A stretch of DNA of 38,172 nt, taken from RGIG5472 sp051867635. GTDB taxonomy: Bacteria > Bacillota > Clostridia > Oscillospirales > Oscillospiraceae. Of this stretch, positions 22,081 through 30,008 are shown piece after piece. The notes under the pieces were generated by a model. It had not been told where the DNA came from, searched no databases, and saw nothing but the letters and a program-made list of their open reading frames with translations. Positions within the stretch are counted from its first letter, which is position 1. Each line of letters begins with the position of its first letter. The stretch is from positions 1 to 38,172 of the forward strand of contig JBJDYT010000091.1 of the NCBI GenBank assembly GCA_051867635.1, written 5' to 3'. The translations under genes and the position numbers were made by a program.

Positions 22081-22965
22081 ATGCTGAGAAAACTGAACGA
22101 GCGGATCGACCGCTTCTGCGCCCTGCATCCCCGCTTTGGGATCCCGAACCTTATGCTGTACATCGTGTTCGGCACCGCCGTGGTCTATGTGCTGACCATG
22201 TTCTCCAGCACGTCTGCCACGTCGTTTTTGTGGCTGGATATGGAGCGGGTGCTGCACGGGGAAGTGTGGCGGCTCATCACCTTTATTTTCGTTCCCACCC
22301 AGTCAAACCCCTTCCTGCTGCTGATCTCGCTGTACTTTTACTACTTCATCGGCAACGCCCTGGAAAAGGAGTGGGGGCCCGCCCGCTTCACCTTTTACTA
22401 TGTCGGCGGCGTGCTGCTGACGATACTGGCGGCCCTGCTGGGCCAGCTGCTGATCCCCGGCGCCGGCGTCGTGGGCGGCACGGCCTATGTGAACCTGTCC
22501 ATGTTCTTCGCCTTCGCCATGCTGTACCCGGACATGCGGGTGCTGCTGTTCTTCATCATCCCCGTCAAGATCAAGTGGTTGGCCTATGCGGACGCGGCGG
22601 TGTTCCTGCTGGGCATCGTTTTGAACCTGCTCTCGGGCAACGTGGTGGGCGCGCTGATGCCGGTGGTGGCGCTGCTGAACTTCTTCGTGTTCTTCGCCCC
22701 CTATTTCCACCAGGCCGCGGAGCGGCAGCGGTACCGCAGCTCTCCCCGGGCGCAGCAGTACCGCCGGAACGCGCGCTCGGCCCAGCGCCAGCAGCAGCAA
22801 CAGGCCAGACAGGGCTATCACCACAAGTGCTGCGTCTGCGGCAAGACCGACACGGACCATCCGGAACTCCAGTTCCGCTACTGCTCCCGCTGCGCGGGCT
22901 ACCACTGCTACTGCTCCGACCACATCTTCAACCATGTGCATTTCACGGAGGAGACGAACAGCTGA
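22081..22965 (+). CDS. Rhomboid-like membrane protein lacking the protease motif, with zinc-ribbon tail
   Basis: Encodes 294 residues. Six hydrophobic segments (about residues 22-215) follow the rhomboid plan, including the HGEVWRLITFIFVP loop (about 59-72), which matches rhomboid L1 (the E-x-W-R motif). The active-site GxSx stretch is replaced by GGTAYVNLSMFFAFAML (about 136-152), and no catalytic histidine is evident in the last helix, so protease activity is unlikely. A Gln/Arg-rich linker (about 218-255) leads to a cysteine/histidine cluster: CCVCGKT, YCSRC, HCYC, then HIFNHVH (about 258-288), like a treble-clef or zinc-ribbon fold. GGGAGG precedes ATG 22081. Monocistronic with tandem promoters. 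Function unknown; a membrane scaffold is a reasonable guess. Confidence 0.82.
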   Translation: MLRKLNERIDRFCALHPRFGIPNLMLYIVFGTAVVYVLTMFSSTSATSFLWLDMERVLHGEVWRLITFIFVPTQSNPFLLLISLYFYYFIGNALEKEWGPARFTFYYVGGVLLTILAALLGQLLIPGAGVVGGTAYVNLSMFFAFAMLYPDMRVLLFFIIPVKIKWLAYADAAVFLLGIVLNLLSGNVVGALMPVVALLNFFVFFAPYFHQAAERQRYRSSPRAQQYRRNARSAQRQQQQQARQGYHHKCCVCGKTDTDHPELQFRYCSRCAGYHCYCSDHIFNHVHFTEETNS

Positions 22966-22997
22966 GCGCTGCCGCATATTCAATAAGGGTGCAAAGG

Positions 22998-23041
22998 AAA
23001 AAAGCACGCTCCTGCGTCCGAACGGCGCGGGAGCGTGTTTC
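22998..23041. terminator. Terminator between the rhomboid-like gene and the ABC operon
   Basis: Stem GCACGCTCCTGCG (23004-23016) / CGCGGGAGCGTGT (23025-23037, wobble pairs). Six A on the left give a T tract for the minus-strand ABC operon; TTTCTG on the right serves the plus strand. Confidence 0.85.
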
Positions 23042-23061
23042 TGTATTCCTGCTTTTGCGTT

Positions 23062-23802
<741 letters not shown>

Positions 23803-23803
23803 G

Positions 23804-24685
23804 TCAGCGCTCTCCTCTCGTGCTTCCGTTGCGGTTTTTGAGGGATTCCTTTACCCTCTCCCGGTATTCCTTGCTGCGCTCGTCGTAAGGCGAGCCCTTG
23901 TCGGGATAATTGTAGGTCCCGGCGGTCATGGTCAGCTGGTCGGTCTGCACCAGCTCATAGCTGTCGCTGCCGTCCATCCGCTTTTCGATCCAGCGCAGGA
24001 GGAAGGAGGCGGTCAGCGTCATGGTGAGATAGCCGATCATCTCGATGGCGGCGGAGGGGAAGTACATGTTGTTCACGCCCACGATGTAGCGGTGGGCGGC
24101 GAAGAACTCCGTGAAACTGATGATGAACATGACGGAGGTATCCTTCACGTTGATGATGAAGTTGTTGCCGATCTGGGGCATGATGTTCCGCAGGGCCTGG
24201 GGCAGGATGACGTGCAGCATGGTCTGCACATGGGTCATGCCGATGGCCTTGGCGCCCTCGGTCTGACCGGGGTCGATGGAGATGATGCCGCCGCGGACGG
24301 ACTCCGCCATGTAGGCGCCGGTGTTGATGGACACCACCAGAATGGCCGCCGCCCAGACACTGTCAAAGTGCATGGAGTTCCCCGAGAAATAGGGCAGGCC
24401 GTAGTAGATGAACACCGCCTGCAGCACCATGGGCGTCCCACGGAAGATCTCCACATAGGCCCGGACCACGATGCGGATCAGCTTCAGGACAAAGCGCTTG
24501 GGCAGCGAATCGTTCTTGGTGTAGGGGATGGTGTTGAGAATGCCGCAGACCAGGCCGATGACGCAGCCGATGACGGTGGCCACCAGGGCCAGGATCAGGG
24601 TGTTCTTCACGCCGGTTAAGTACATGCCGACGTAGTTGTCCCAAAGCAGGACCATATCCTGGCCCAGCTTGACCAGCTTTTCCAT
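23804..24685 (-). CDS. Polar amino acid ABC transporter permease
   Basis: Encodes 293 residues, longer than most GlnP/HisM permeases (about 220-240) because of a hydrophilic C-terminal tail of about 55 residues (SDSYELVQTDQLT to the end). The N-terminal half has the family's TGVKNTLILALVATVIGCVIGL (about 24-45) and the EIFRGTPMVLQAVFIYYGLP block (about 79-98). The EAA loop that contacts the ATPase is ESVRGGIISIDPGQTEGAKAIGM (about 128-150), followed by LPQALRNIMPQIGNN. It forms the membrane channel of the importer. Second gene of the operon, downstream of the binding protein and an intercistronic hairpin, and 1 nt before the ATPase gene. ATG 24685 has an AAAGGAGAA site. Confidence 0.93.
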   Translation of the reverse strand: MEKLVKLGQDMVLLWDNYVGMYLTGVKNTLILALVATVIGCVIGLVCGILNTIPYTKNDSLPKRFVLKLIRIVVRAYVEIFRGTPMVLQAVFIYYGLPYFSGNSMHFDSVWAAAILVVSINTGAYMAESVRGGIISIDPGQTEGAKAIGMTHVQTMLHVILPQALRNIMPQIGNNFIINVKDTSVMFIISFTEFFAAHRYIVGVNNMYFPSAAIEMIGYLTMTLTASFLLRWIEKRMDGSDSYELVQTDQLTMTAGTYNYPDKGSPYDERSKEYRERVKESLKNRNGSTRGER

Positions 24686-24710
24686 GGGACGTTCTCCTTT
24701 CTTTACATGA

Positions 24711-24749
24711 GCACATCCTCCGGCGCAAAAAGGTGGCCGGAGGATGTGC
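24711..24749 (-). other. Intercistronic stem-loop between binding-protein and permease genes
   Basis: A perfect 14-bp stem (24711-24724 with 24736-24749) and an 11-nt loop without a following T tract. Placed directly after the binding-protein gene, as in many ABC operons where such structures protect the upstream mRNA and allow excess binding protein. Role inferred from that precedent. Confidence 0.7.
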
Positions 24750-24770
24750 GAAGCATTGGGGTCGGGGAAA

Positions 24771-25676
24771 TTAGACCTCGGGCTGGATGGCGATGGCCTG
24801 ATTCATCAGGGCGTTGAAGTCGTCCTCGGTCATCTGGGACAGGACGGCGTCCATGGCCTCCCGCAGGGCGGTGTTGCCGATCTGCACGGAGATGCCGATG
24901 TTCACGTTCTCGGCGCGCTCTTCCTCGCTGGCGAACTGGAAGTCGCCGTCGGTGCCGGAGAAGTTCAGGATCACCAGGCTGTCGTCCTTGGCCACGGCGC
25001 CCATGGCGGTGGGCAGGTCGGTGCAGATGAAGTCCACGGTGCCGGTCTGGAGCTGCATGATCATGGCAGGCGCGGTGTCGGCGGGAGCCAGCAGCTGGGC
25101 GCCCTCGATCTGGGGCAGGCAGGAGTCATACCAGATGGTGCCGGACTGGGAGGTGCATCTGCCGCCGGCCAGGTCCGCGATGGAGGTGGCGGAGGCGTAC
25201 TGGCTATCCTTGGTGGTGACGCAGACGATGGTGGCGTAGTAGTAGGGACCGGCCATGTCGACTTCCTTCATACGCTCAGCGGTCATGGACTGGCCCGCGA
25301 TGTTGGCGTCCATGGTGCCGGCCTGCACAGCGGGGCAGAGGGAATCCCACGCGCTGGAGACGATCTCCAGCTCCCAGCCGTAGGCGTCGCAGATCTTCTG
25401 CGCGATCATGACGTCATAGCCGTTGGCGTAAGCGCCGGGGACGTTGGAGATGGGCACCGCGCCGTTGGAGTCGTCGGTCTGGGTCCAGTTGTAGGGAGCG
25501 TAGGTGCACTCCATGCCCACGGTGAGGACGCCGTCCTCCAGGCCGGGGATCTCGGAGGTCTCGCCGTCGGAGGCGGCGTCGCCGGTGTCGTCGGCGGGGG
25601 TGTCAGAGCTGCCGCAGGCGGCCAGGGACAGGATCATGGCCAGCGCCATGATAAGGGACAGAAATCTTCTTCTCAT
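24771..25676 (-). CDS. Amino acid ABC transporter substrate-binding lipoprotein (lysine candidate)
   Basis: Encodes 301 residues. A type II signal peptide ends in LSLAAC, placing the lipidated cysteine at residue 21, then an Asp/Ser-rich linker. The mature part is a periplasmic-binding-protein type 2 fold of the polar amino acid class: LTVGMECTYAPYNWTQ (about 51-66) is the usual first strand and ligand loop, and GYDVMIAQKICDAYGWELEIV (about 86-106) is the standard second block. It captures the substrate outside the membrane for the permease and ATPase downstream. The lysine riboswitch controlling the operon points to lysine as substrate; the protein sequence alone does not settle this. AAAGGTG lies upstream of ATG 25676. 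Confidence 0.92.
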   Translation of the reverse strand: MRRRFLSLIMALAMILSLAACGSSDTPADDTGDAASDGETSEIPGLEDGVLTVGMECTYAPYNWTQTDDSNGAVPISNVPGAYANGYDVMIAQKICDAYGWELEIVSSAWDSLCPAVQAGTMDANIAGQSMTAERMKEVDMAGPYYYATIVCVTTKDSQYASATSIADLAGGRCTSQSGTIWYDSCLPQIEGAQLLAPADTAPAMIMQLQTGTVDFICTDLPTAMGAVAKDDSLVILNFSGTDGDFQFASEEERAENVNIGISVQIGNTALREAMDAVLSQMTEDDFNALMNQAIAIQPEV

Positions 25677-25732
25677 TGTAGTTTCACCTTTCCAAAATCG
25701 TATTTCCGGCATTTTTTCTCCCACGCCGGTGG

Positions 25733-25765
25733 GATAAAAATTGGACCGCCTTGTCAAGCGGTCCA
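25733..25765 (-). terminator. Riboswitch-controlled terminator of the lysine transporter operon
   Basis: TGGACCGC (25742-25749) / GCGGTCCA (25758-25765), 8-nt loop, followed on the minus strand by ATTTTTAT. It lies downstream of the lysine aptamer and 57 nt before the first gene. Confidence 0.85.
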
Positions 25766-25807
25766 TGGAAATACGGAAAGATGCCCCCGTTGGGGACGCT
25801 CCGAACG

Positions 25808-25978
25808 GCCATTGATAGCGCTTCACAAAACTTTGTGACAGTCCGGCAGATGTTCTCTGCCGGCCCAGCTGCCGAAAGCTCAGGCTGCCTCCGGTGCTTC
25901 GGCGGTGGCCCCTTTCCCGACCGGCGGCTGCCTGAGCCTTGCCGGGGGTACTGATGGATACCGCGCCTCTATCTAAGA
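25808..25978 (-). ncRNA. Lysine riboswitch (L-box)
   Basis: The minus strand contains the L-box core elements in order: AGATAGAGGCGCGG at the 5' side of P1/P2, GGAAAGGGGCCACCGCCGAA (matching AAAGGGGAGCGTCGCCGAAG of B. subtilis lysC), GGACTGTCACAAAG (matching GGCTGTCAAGAAAT) and AGCGCTATCAATGG (matching GGGCTATCTC). Total length of about 170 nt fits the family. GCTCAGGCAGCC pairs with GGCAGCCTGAGC, forming an extended arm. Lysine binding is family knowledge; it should switch off the ABC operon. Confidence 0.93.
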
Positions 25979-25997
25979 GCGATTCAATTTTGGCTGT

Positions 25998-26026
25998 ATC
26001 CTACCACCGACTTTTGGCCTTGTCAA
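25998..26026 (-). promoter_or_regulatory. Promoter of the lysine riboswitch transcript
   Basis: Minus strand TTGACA (26021-26026), 17 nt, TAGGAT (25998-26003), about 20 nt upstream of the aptamer. In 26027-26170, towards the divergent gene, only a lone plus-strand TATAGT near 26103 was noticed, without a clear -35. Confidence 0.75.
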
Positions 26027-26170
26027 CGCCCATTTTCGGGGAAAAAGCGAATTTTGTACAGAACTGCAAAAAGATTTTCCCCAAAACAGGCTTCGCTGTG
26101 CTATAGTGACGGTAGGAAAACGGCGGAGCCGCGCCCCGGAAAGCGGGGGGCGGCGGGAAGGGAGCGCACC

Positions 26171-26794
26171 ATGATGGAGGAGATACTGGGGTATATCAAA
26201 CGGACCTACCGTCCCGTGGGGATCGTCGTGTACGGCTCCTTTGCCGACGGGTCCCAGAATGCCCACAGCGATTTTGACGCGCTGGTTCTGACCGACGGCG
26301 GAGAGCAGACGCATGATACCGCCGTGGTGGGCGGCACGCGGCTGGATGTGTTCGTGTATCCGGCGGCGTTTTTTGACGGTCCCTTCGACTGTGAGGAGTT
26401 CGTGCAGCTGCATGACGGCCGGATCCTTCTCGACACGGACGGCCGGGCCGCGCGGCTGCAGGCGGCGGTTTTGGCGTATCTGGACGCCATACCGCCCAGA
26501 ACGGCGGAGGAGGACCGGGCGGATGCGGACTGGTGCGAAAAGATGCTGCGGCGCGCCGGACGGGGAGACGCGGAGGGCTTTTTCCGCTGGCACTGGCTGC
26601 TGACGGACAGTCTGGCAATCTACTGCGGCCTTCGCCGGGAGCGCTATTTCGGGCCGAAGAAAGCCCTGCACCGGATGCGGGAGAGCGACCCCGAGGGCTA
26701 TGCGCTGTATGAGCGGGCGCTTTCGTCTTTCCGCTACGACGCGCTGGCGGACTGGGTGGCTTACCTGAGAAAGCTGCCGGGCGGCCAAGAATAA
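26171..26794 (+). CDS. Nucleotidyltransferase-fold protein
   Basis: Encodes 207 residues. The N-terminal 90 residues carry the polymerase-beta-like nucleotidyltransferase signature VVYGSFADGSQNAHSDFDALVL (about 18-39: G-S-x9-S-D-x-D), with the third acidic residue probably in RLDVFVYP (about 57-64). A helical C-terminal part (about 90-207) resembles the substrate-binding half of small stand-alone NTases. The family includes aminoglycoside nucleotidyltransferases and minimal toxin-antitoxin NTases, but no HEPN partner or resistance context is present and the substrate is unknown. Two adjacent ATGs (26171, 26174) follow GGAAGGGAG; the first is taken. Its only link to dapB, 112 nt downstream, is strand. 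Confidence 0.8.
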   Translation: MMEEILGYIKRTYRPVGIVVYGSFADGSQNAHSDFDALVLTDGGEQTHDTAVVGGTRLDVFVYPAAFFDGPFDCEEFVQLHDGRILLDTDGRAARLQAAVLAYLDAIPPRTAEEDRADADWCEKMLRRAGRGDAEGFFRWHWLLTDSLAIYCGLRRERYFGPKKALHRMRESDPEGYALYERALSSFRYDALADWVAYLRKLPGGQE

Positions 26795-26811
26795 TGCTCT
26801 CGCCTCCGCAC

Positions 26812-26839
26812 TTGTAATTTCGGAGGGCTGTGCTACAAT
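26812..26839 (+). promoter_or_regulatory. Promoter of dapB
   Basis: TTGTAA (26812-26817), 16 nt, TACAAT (26834-26839), about 67 nt before ATG 26907. Confidence 0.65.
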
Positions 26840-26906
26840 ATATATTAGTGATGTTTTTATCAATATTTCCGCCCCAGGGCGGGACAATCATACAGGAGGG
26901 TATTCC

Positions 26907-27707
26907 ATGAAGATCGTCATTACGGCTCCCGGCGGCAAAATGGGCAAACTGGTGGTGCGGGAGGCGCTGAAGCGCCCGGCGGATTTCACCATCGTGGGCG
27001 CGGTGGGCAACCCCGTGCGGGACTACATCGGCAAGGACATCAGCGCCGCCACCCATGGCGAGGAGGTGGGCGCGCGCATCTACGGCGACATTGAGGAGAT
27101 CATCGCGGAGTGTGACGGCGTGGTGGACTTTTCCACGGTGGAGGCCTCCATGCAGGTGGTGGCCGCCTGCGTGAAGCACCGCAAGCCCCTGCTGCTGGGC
27201 ACCACCGGCTTTTCCGAGGAGCAGGAGCGGATCATCGCGGAGGCAGGGAAGCACATCGCCATCGCGGAGTCCCACAACACCTCCAAGGCCGTGAACCTGA
27301 TCTATGAGCTGCTGCGCAGCATCACGGCGGCGGTGGGGCAGGAGTCCGACGTGGATATCGTGGAGATGCACGACCGCAAGAAGCTGGATGCCCCCAGCGG
27401 CACCTCCAAGGTCATGGGCCGCATCATCGCGGAGGAGCTGGGCGTGGACTGGAACGAAAAGGCGGTCTTCGGCCGCGAGGGCAAGGGCCAGCGGGGCGAG
27501 CATGAGATCACCTACCACTCCATCCGCAGCGGCAACATCTCCTCCTCCCATACCGTCATCTTCGGCATGGACGGCGAACGCATCGAGCTGACCCACCATT
27601 CCTATGACTTCGGCACCTTCGCCAAGGGAGCGCTGGACTGCGTCCTCTTTTTGAGGGACAAGGCCCCCGGCATGTACAGCTCTCAGGAGGCCCTGGGGCT
27701 GGTATGA
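26907..27707 (+). CDS. dapB: 4-hydroxy-tetrahydrodipicolinate reductase
   Basis: Encodes 266 residues, normal for DapB. It reduces 4-hydroxy-tetrahydrodipicolinate on the route to diaminopimelate and lysine. The dinucleotide-binding motif APGGKMG (about 7-13) replaces the common GAxGRMG. The mid-protein GTTGFSEEQ (about 99-107) and the catalytic block EMHDRKKLDAPSGTS (about 153-167) are clear: the first histidine and the catalytic lysine of the E. coli HHRHK motif are kept, while the second histidine is aspartate. The C-terminus SYDFGTFAKGALDC is typical. It has its own promoter and is not behind the lysine riboswitch, perhaps because diaminopimelate is also needed for the wall. GGAGGG precedes ATG 26907. 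Confidence 0.9.
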   Translation: MKIVITAPGGKMGKLVVREALKRPADFTIVGAVGNPVRDYIGKDISAATHGEEVGARIYGDIEEIIAECDGVVDFSTVEASMQVVAACVKHRKPLLLGTTGFSEEQERIIAEAGKHIAIAESHNTSKAVNLIYELLRSITAAVGQESDVDIVEMHDRKKLDAPSGTSKVMGRIIAEELGVDWNEKAVFGREGKGQRGEHEITYHSIRSGNISSSHTVIFGMDGERIELTHHSYDFGTFAKGALDCVLFLRDKAPGMYSSQEALGLV

Positions 27708-27750
27708 CAGCCGCCTGCAAAGGTTGACATAATCATGAGTTTACATAATA

Positions 27751-27785
27751 AACCGCCCGCCGGGACCCGGCGGGCGGTTTTCTTT
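27751..27785. terminator. Terminator between dapB and the lipoprotein gene
   Basis: A 13-bp perfect stem, AACCGCCCGCCGG / CCGGCGGGCGGTT (27751-27779), followed by TTCTTT on the plus strand. On the minus strand the exit is TTATTATG, a weaker tract. Confidence 0.85.
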
Positions 27786-27795
27786 GCGTTTTTGT

Positions 27796-28638
27796 TTACT
27801 CCGCGCTGTCAAAGCCGAAAAGTTGCTGACCCCGTTCGCTCAGCGTGCCTGCGTACACGTCAGCGCCGACGGTGAAGGTGGGATAGCCCGCCGCGTGGGG
27901 GGCCAGGGTATAGTCCGAAAAATAGACGGTGACGCAGTTGGTCTGGAAGAAGTACTGTACCTCCTCCTGGGAGCGGACGGTGGCTTCATAGTCGTCGTAG
28001 TATTCCTCCGCCAGACCCTGCTCATCGATCTGCCGCAGGAGCTCCTCCGCGAGAGCGGCCCGGAAGGCTTCTCCGCCGTCCTCCGTCAGCGCCTCCACCG
28101 TTACCAGCTCGCCCGCCGCGAGGTCAAAGAGGTAGCACACGTTCCCCACGGCGGGGTACGCGCCGCCGGAGTTGGTGTAGCCCGCGAAGTTCAGGGAGAC
28201 CATGCGGGGGGTGTGTACCTCGGTATAGCTCAGCTCATCGGTATAGCAGCCCTCCCAGGAAAGGCCCGTTTCCGTGCGGTAGTCGTAGTCCGCGAGAGCG
28301 GCCTCGCTGACGGTGCTGTACAGCTGGCGGCTGCCGTCCAGGATGTCCTCCATGGCGGCGTTGAAGGCGTCCGCCGAGGCCTGCTGGCGCGCATCCAGCT
28401 CTCCCACGGCCTCCAGCTTCGGGACGGAATAGCGGCAGGTGCAGACCAGCACGCCGTCCTCCGTCCAGGTCTCGTTGGTATAGCCCTCTCTGGGAACCAG
28501 CTCGTAGTCAAACGGCGCCGCCGTCTCCTCCACAAGCCAGGAATCATCGGGCGAAGACCCGCCTCCCTCCGTCCCGCCGCAGGCGGCGAGGGTGAGAAGC
28601 AGCAGGGCGGACAGCAGCAGGGAAAACAGTCGTTTCAT
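27796..28638 (-). CDS. Lipoprotein with DUF3298-like domain
   Basis: Encodes 280 residues. A lipoprotein signal peptide ends LLTLAAC (lipidated cysteine at 20). After a short Gly/Ser linker comes a DUF4163-like N-terminal part (about 45-150), with PKLEAVGELDARQQASADAFNAAMED. A DUF3298 part (about 160-275) contains NSGGAYPAVGNVCYLFDLAAGELVTVEAL (compare GGAHP-x-T-x3-YNFDL-x-TG) and the closing YTLAPHAAGYPTFTV, which matches the A-PYAxG-P-F ending. The same fold occurs in RsiV and PdaC, extracellular parts that bind lysozyme or act on peptidoglycan. No catalytic deacetylase domain is attached. It begins 32 nt after the tmcAL stop codon with its own AAAGGAG site, so it is probably read with tmcAL. 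Confidence 0.8.
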   Translation of the reverse strand: MKRLFSLLLSALLLLTLAACGGTEGGGSSPDDSWLVEETAAPFDYELVPREGYTNETWTEDGVLVCTCRYSVPKLEAVGELDARQQASADAFNAAMEDILDGSRQLYSTVSEAALADYDYRTETGLSWEGCYTDELSYTEVHTPRMVSLNFAGYTNSGGAYPAVGNVCYLFDLAAGELVTVEALTEDGGEAFRAALAEELLRQIDEQGLAEEYYDDYEATVRSQEEVQYFFQTNCVTVYFSDYTLAPHAAGYPTFTVGADVYAGTLSERGQQLFGFDSAE

Positions 28639-28670
28639 CGCAGTCACTCCTTTGGTGCAGTTCATGGTAG

Positions 28671-29852
28671 TCATAGGATAACGGGGCCGGCGGTCCAGTC
28701 GCCGCCCCCGGCGCTTTGGGCGAGGTCAGGGTAGGCCAGGGCGTAGAGGTCCGCGCAGCGGCACTCCGCCTCAAAGGCCCGCCGGGCGGCCTCCGGCAGC
28801 CTGCGCCCCTCCGCGGGCTTGGTGACAACGGGGAGCGCGGTGCGGTCCTTCATCTCCCGCAGCAGCGCCCGGCCCGTCTCGTTGCAGGCGAGGACACGGA
28901 GATAGAGGACCTCGTCCTCCCACTCCGCCAGGCCCAGGTAGGAGCGCAGCAGCATCCGCCGCAGCCGGGCCATGGCGTAGCGCTTGGTTTTTACCCGCTG
29001 CAGCAGCTCCGCGACGGACGCGGCCTCCGCCGCCGCGGCGGCGAAGCGGCGGTACAGCCCCTCGCCCCCCTCGTCGTAGGGGGCGAAATCCTCCGGCTCC
29101 ATGGCGCGCAGCCGGGCCAGAATGGCCCGCTCCGCCGTTTCAAGGGTGACAGGCGCGCGGCCCGCGGCACGCTCCTCCGCGAAGGCGGCGGCGCTGCCCG
29201 CCGTGAGATAGCCCTCCGCGTCCTGCCCCGCCAGCAGCGCCGCGCGGATAAAGGAGGCGGAAGCGACGCCATCCCTGGCTTCGCCGTCGTGCCCCGCCCC
29301 CACCCGGGGGATGGTGAAGGTGGCAAGCCCCAGGGCAAGGCAGGCTTTTTCATACTCAACGGCCAATATATTATTTGGAGTTTCCAAAATACTGGCCTTT
29401 TCTGGCCCGATGAGCCGGGCCAGGGCGGCCTGACGGGCGGCGGCGAAGGAGCGGCCCTGCGCCAGCTCCCCGCGCAGCAGGGCGGGGAACTCCGCCGCGT
29501 CCAGAGCCTCCGCTGCCTCCCGCAGGGGCGCGGCGTCGCCGCACTCGCTGCCGTAGCTCACCGTGTCCACCACGCCTGTGGCGGCAAGGGCCCCGCAGGC
29601 GGCCCGGGCGAAGCCCTCCGCCGAAAGCAGGGCCTGGGCCGCGGGCAGCTCCAGCACCAGGTCCGCGCCGCCGAGGACGGCGGCTTTGGCCCGGGCGTGC
29701 TTGCGCAGCAGGGCGAAGTCCCCCCGCTGGACGAAATTTCCGCTCATGACGCAGACCACGGGCTTTCCCAGCGCCCGCTTGGTCTGCGCGATATGCAGGG
29801 CGTGGCCCTTGTGGAAGGGGTTATACTCGCAGACGATGCCGGCGGCCTGCAT
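28671..29852 (-). CDS. tmcAL: tRNA(Met) cytidine acetate ligase
   Basis: Encodes 393 residues. TmcAL (YlbM) uses acetate and ATP to form N4-acetylcytidine at the wobble base of elongator tRNA-Met. The nucleotidyltransferase start GIVCEYNPFHKGHALHI (about 5-21) carries the HxGH ATP motif. VMSGNFVQRGDFALLRKHARA (about 35-55), LPAAQALLSAEGFA and DGVASASFIRAALL (about 194-207, the SxSxIR motif) follow the family order. The C-terminal helical half (VKTKRYAMARLRRMLL) contributes tRNA binding. AAGGAGG lies about 9 nt before ATG 29852. First gene of a two-gene unit with the DUF3298 lipoprotein; the proteins have no evident functional tie. Confidence 0.93.
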   Translation of the reverse strand: MQAAGIVCEYNPFHKGHALHIAQTKRALGKPVVCVMSGNFVQRGDFALLRKHARAKAAVLGGADLVLELPAAQALLSAEGFARAACGALAATGVVDTVSYGSECGDAAPLREAAEALDAAEFPALLRGELAQGRSFAAARQAALARLIGPEKASILETPNNILAVEYEKACLALGLATFTIPRVGAGHDGEARDGVASASFIRAALLAGQDAEGYLTAGSAAAFAEERAAGRAPVTLETAERAILARLRAMEPEDFAPYDEGGEGLYRRFAAAAAEAASVAELLQRVKTKRYAMARLRRMLLRSYLGLAEWEDEVLYLRVLACNETGRALLREMKDRTALPVVTKPAEGRRLPEAARRAFEAECRCADLYALAYPDLAQSAGGGDWTAGPVIL

Positions 29853-29888
29853 GGCGGACGCCTCCTTTCGGGGAAATGTGTTTTTTAT

Positions 29889-29917
29889 AGTATAGCGCAG
29901 GCGGCTTTTTTCCGCAA
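29889..29917 (-). promoter_or_regulatory. Promoter of tmcAL
   Basis: Minus strand TTGCGG (29912-29917), 17 nt, TATACT (29889-29894), 37 nt from the ATG. Confidence 0.7.
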
Positions 29918-29944
29918 GAGCGGGGGAGCGCCCGCGCTTTTTTC

Positions 29945-29973
29945 TTGCGCCGGCGGCGCAAGTCCGCTATACT
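29945..29973 (+). promoter_or_regulatory. Promoter of mtnN-luxS with overlapping dyad
   Basis: TTGCGC (29945-29950), 17 nt, TATACT (29968-29973). A perfect inverted repeat, CTTGCGCC-GGC-GGCGCAAG (29944-29962), covers the -35 and half the spacer, a good position for a repressor. Confidence 0.7.
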
Positions 29974-30008
29974 GTTTGGCAGAATGAACTTTTTCAGGGA
30001 GGGATACC

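Noticed and set aside
25808..25978. Possible T-box leader, because the region has a GGTACTGATGGATACCGCG-like stretch
   Set aside because: No proper T-box bulge sequence or specifier domain; all lysine riboswitch core elements are present in order instead.
27724..27751. Promoter-like TTGACA with TAATAA after dapB
   Set aside because: It would fire straight into the terminator at 27751 with no gene beyond it on that strand, so it is probably chance in an AT-rich spacer.
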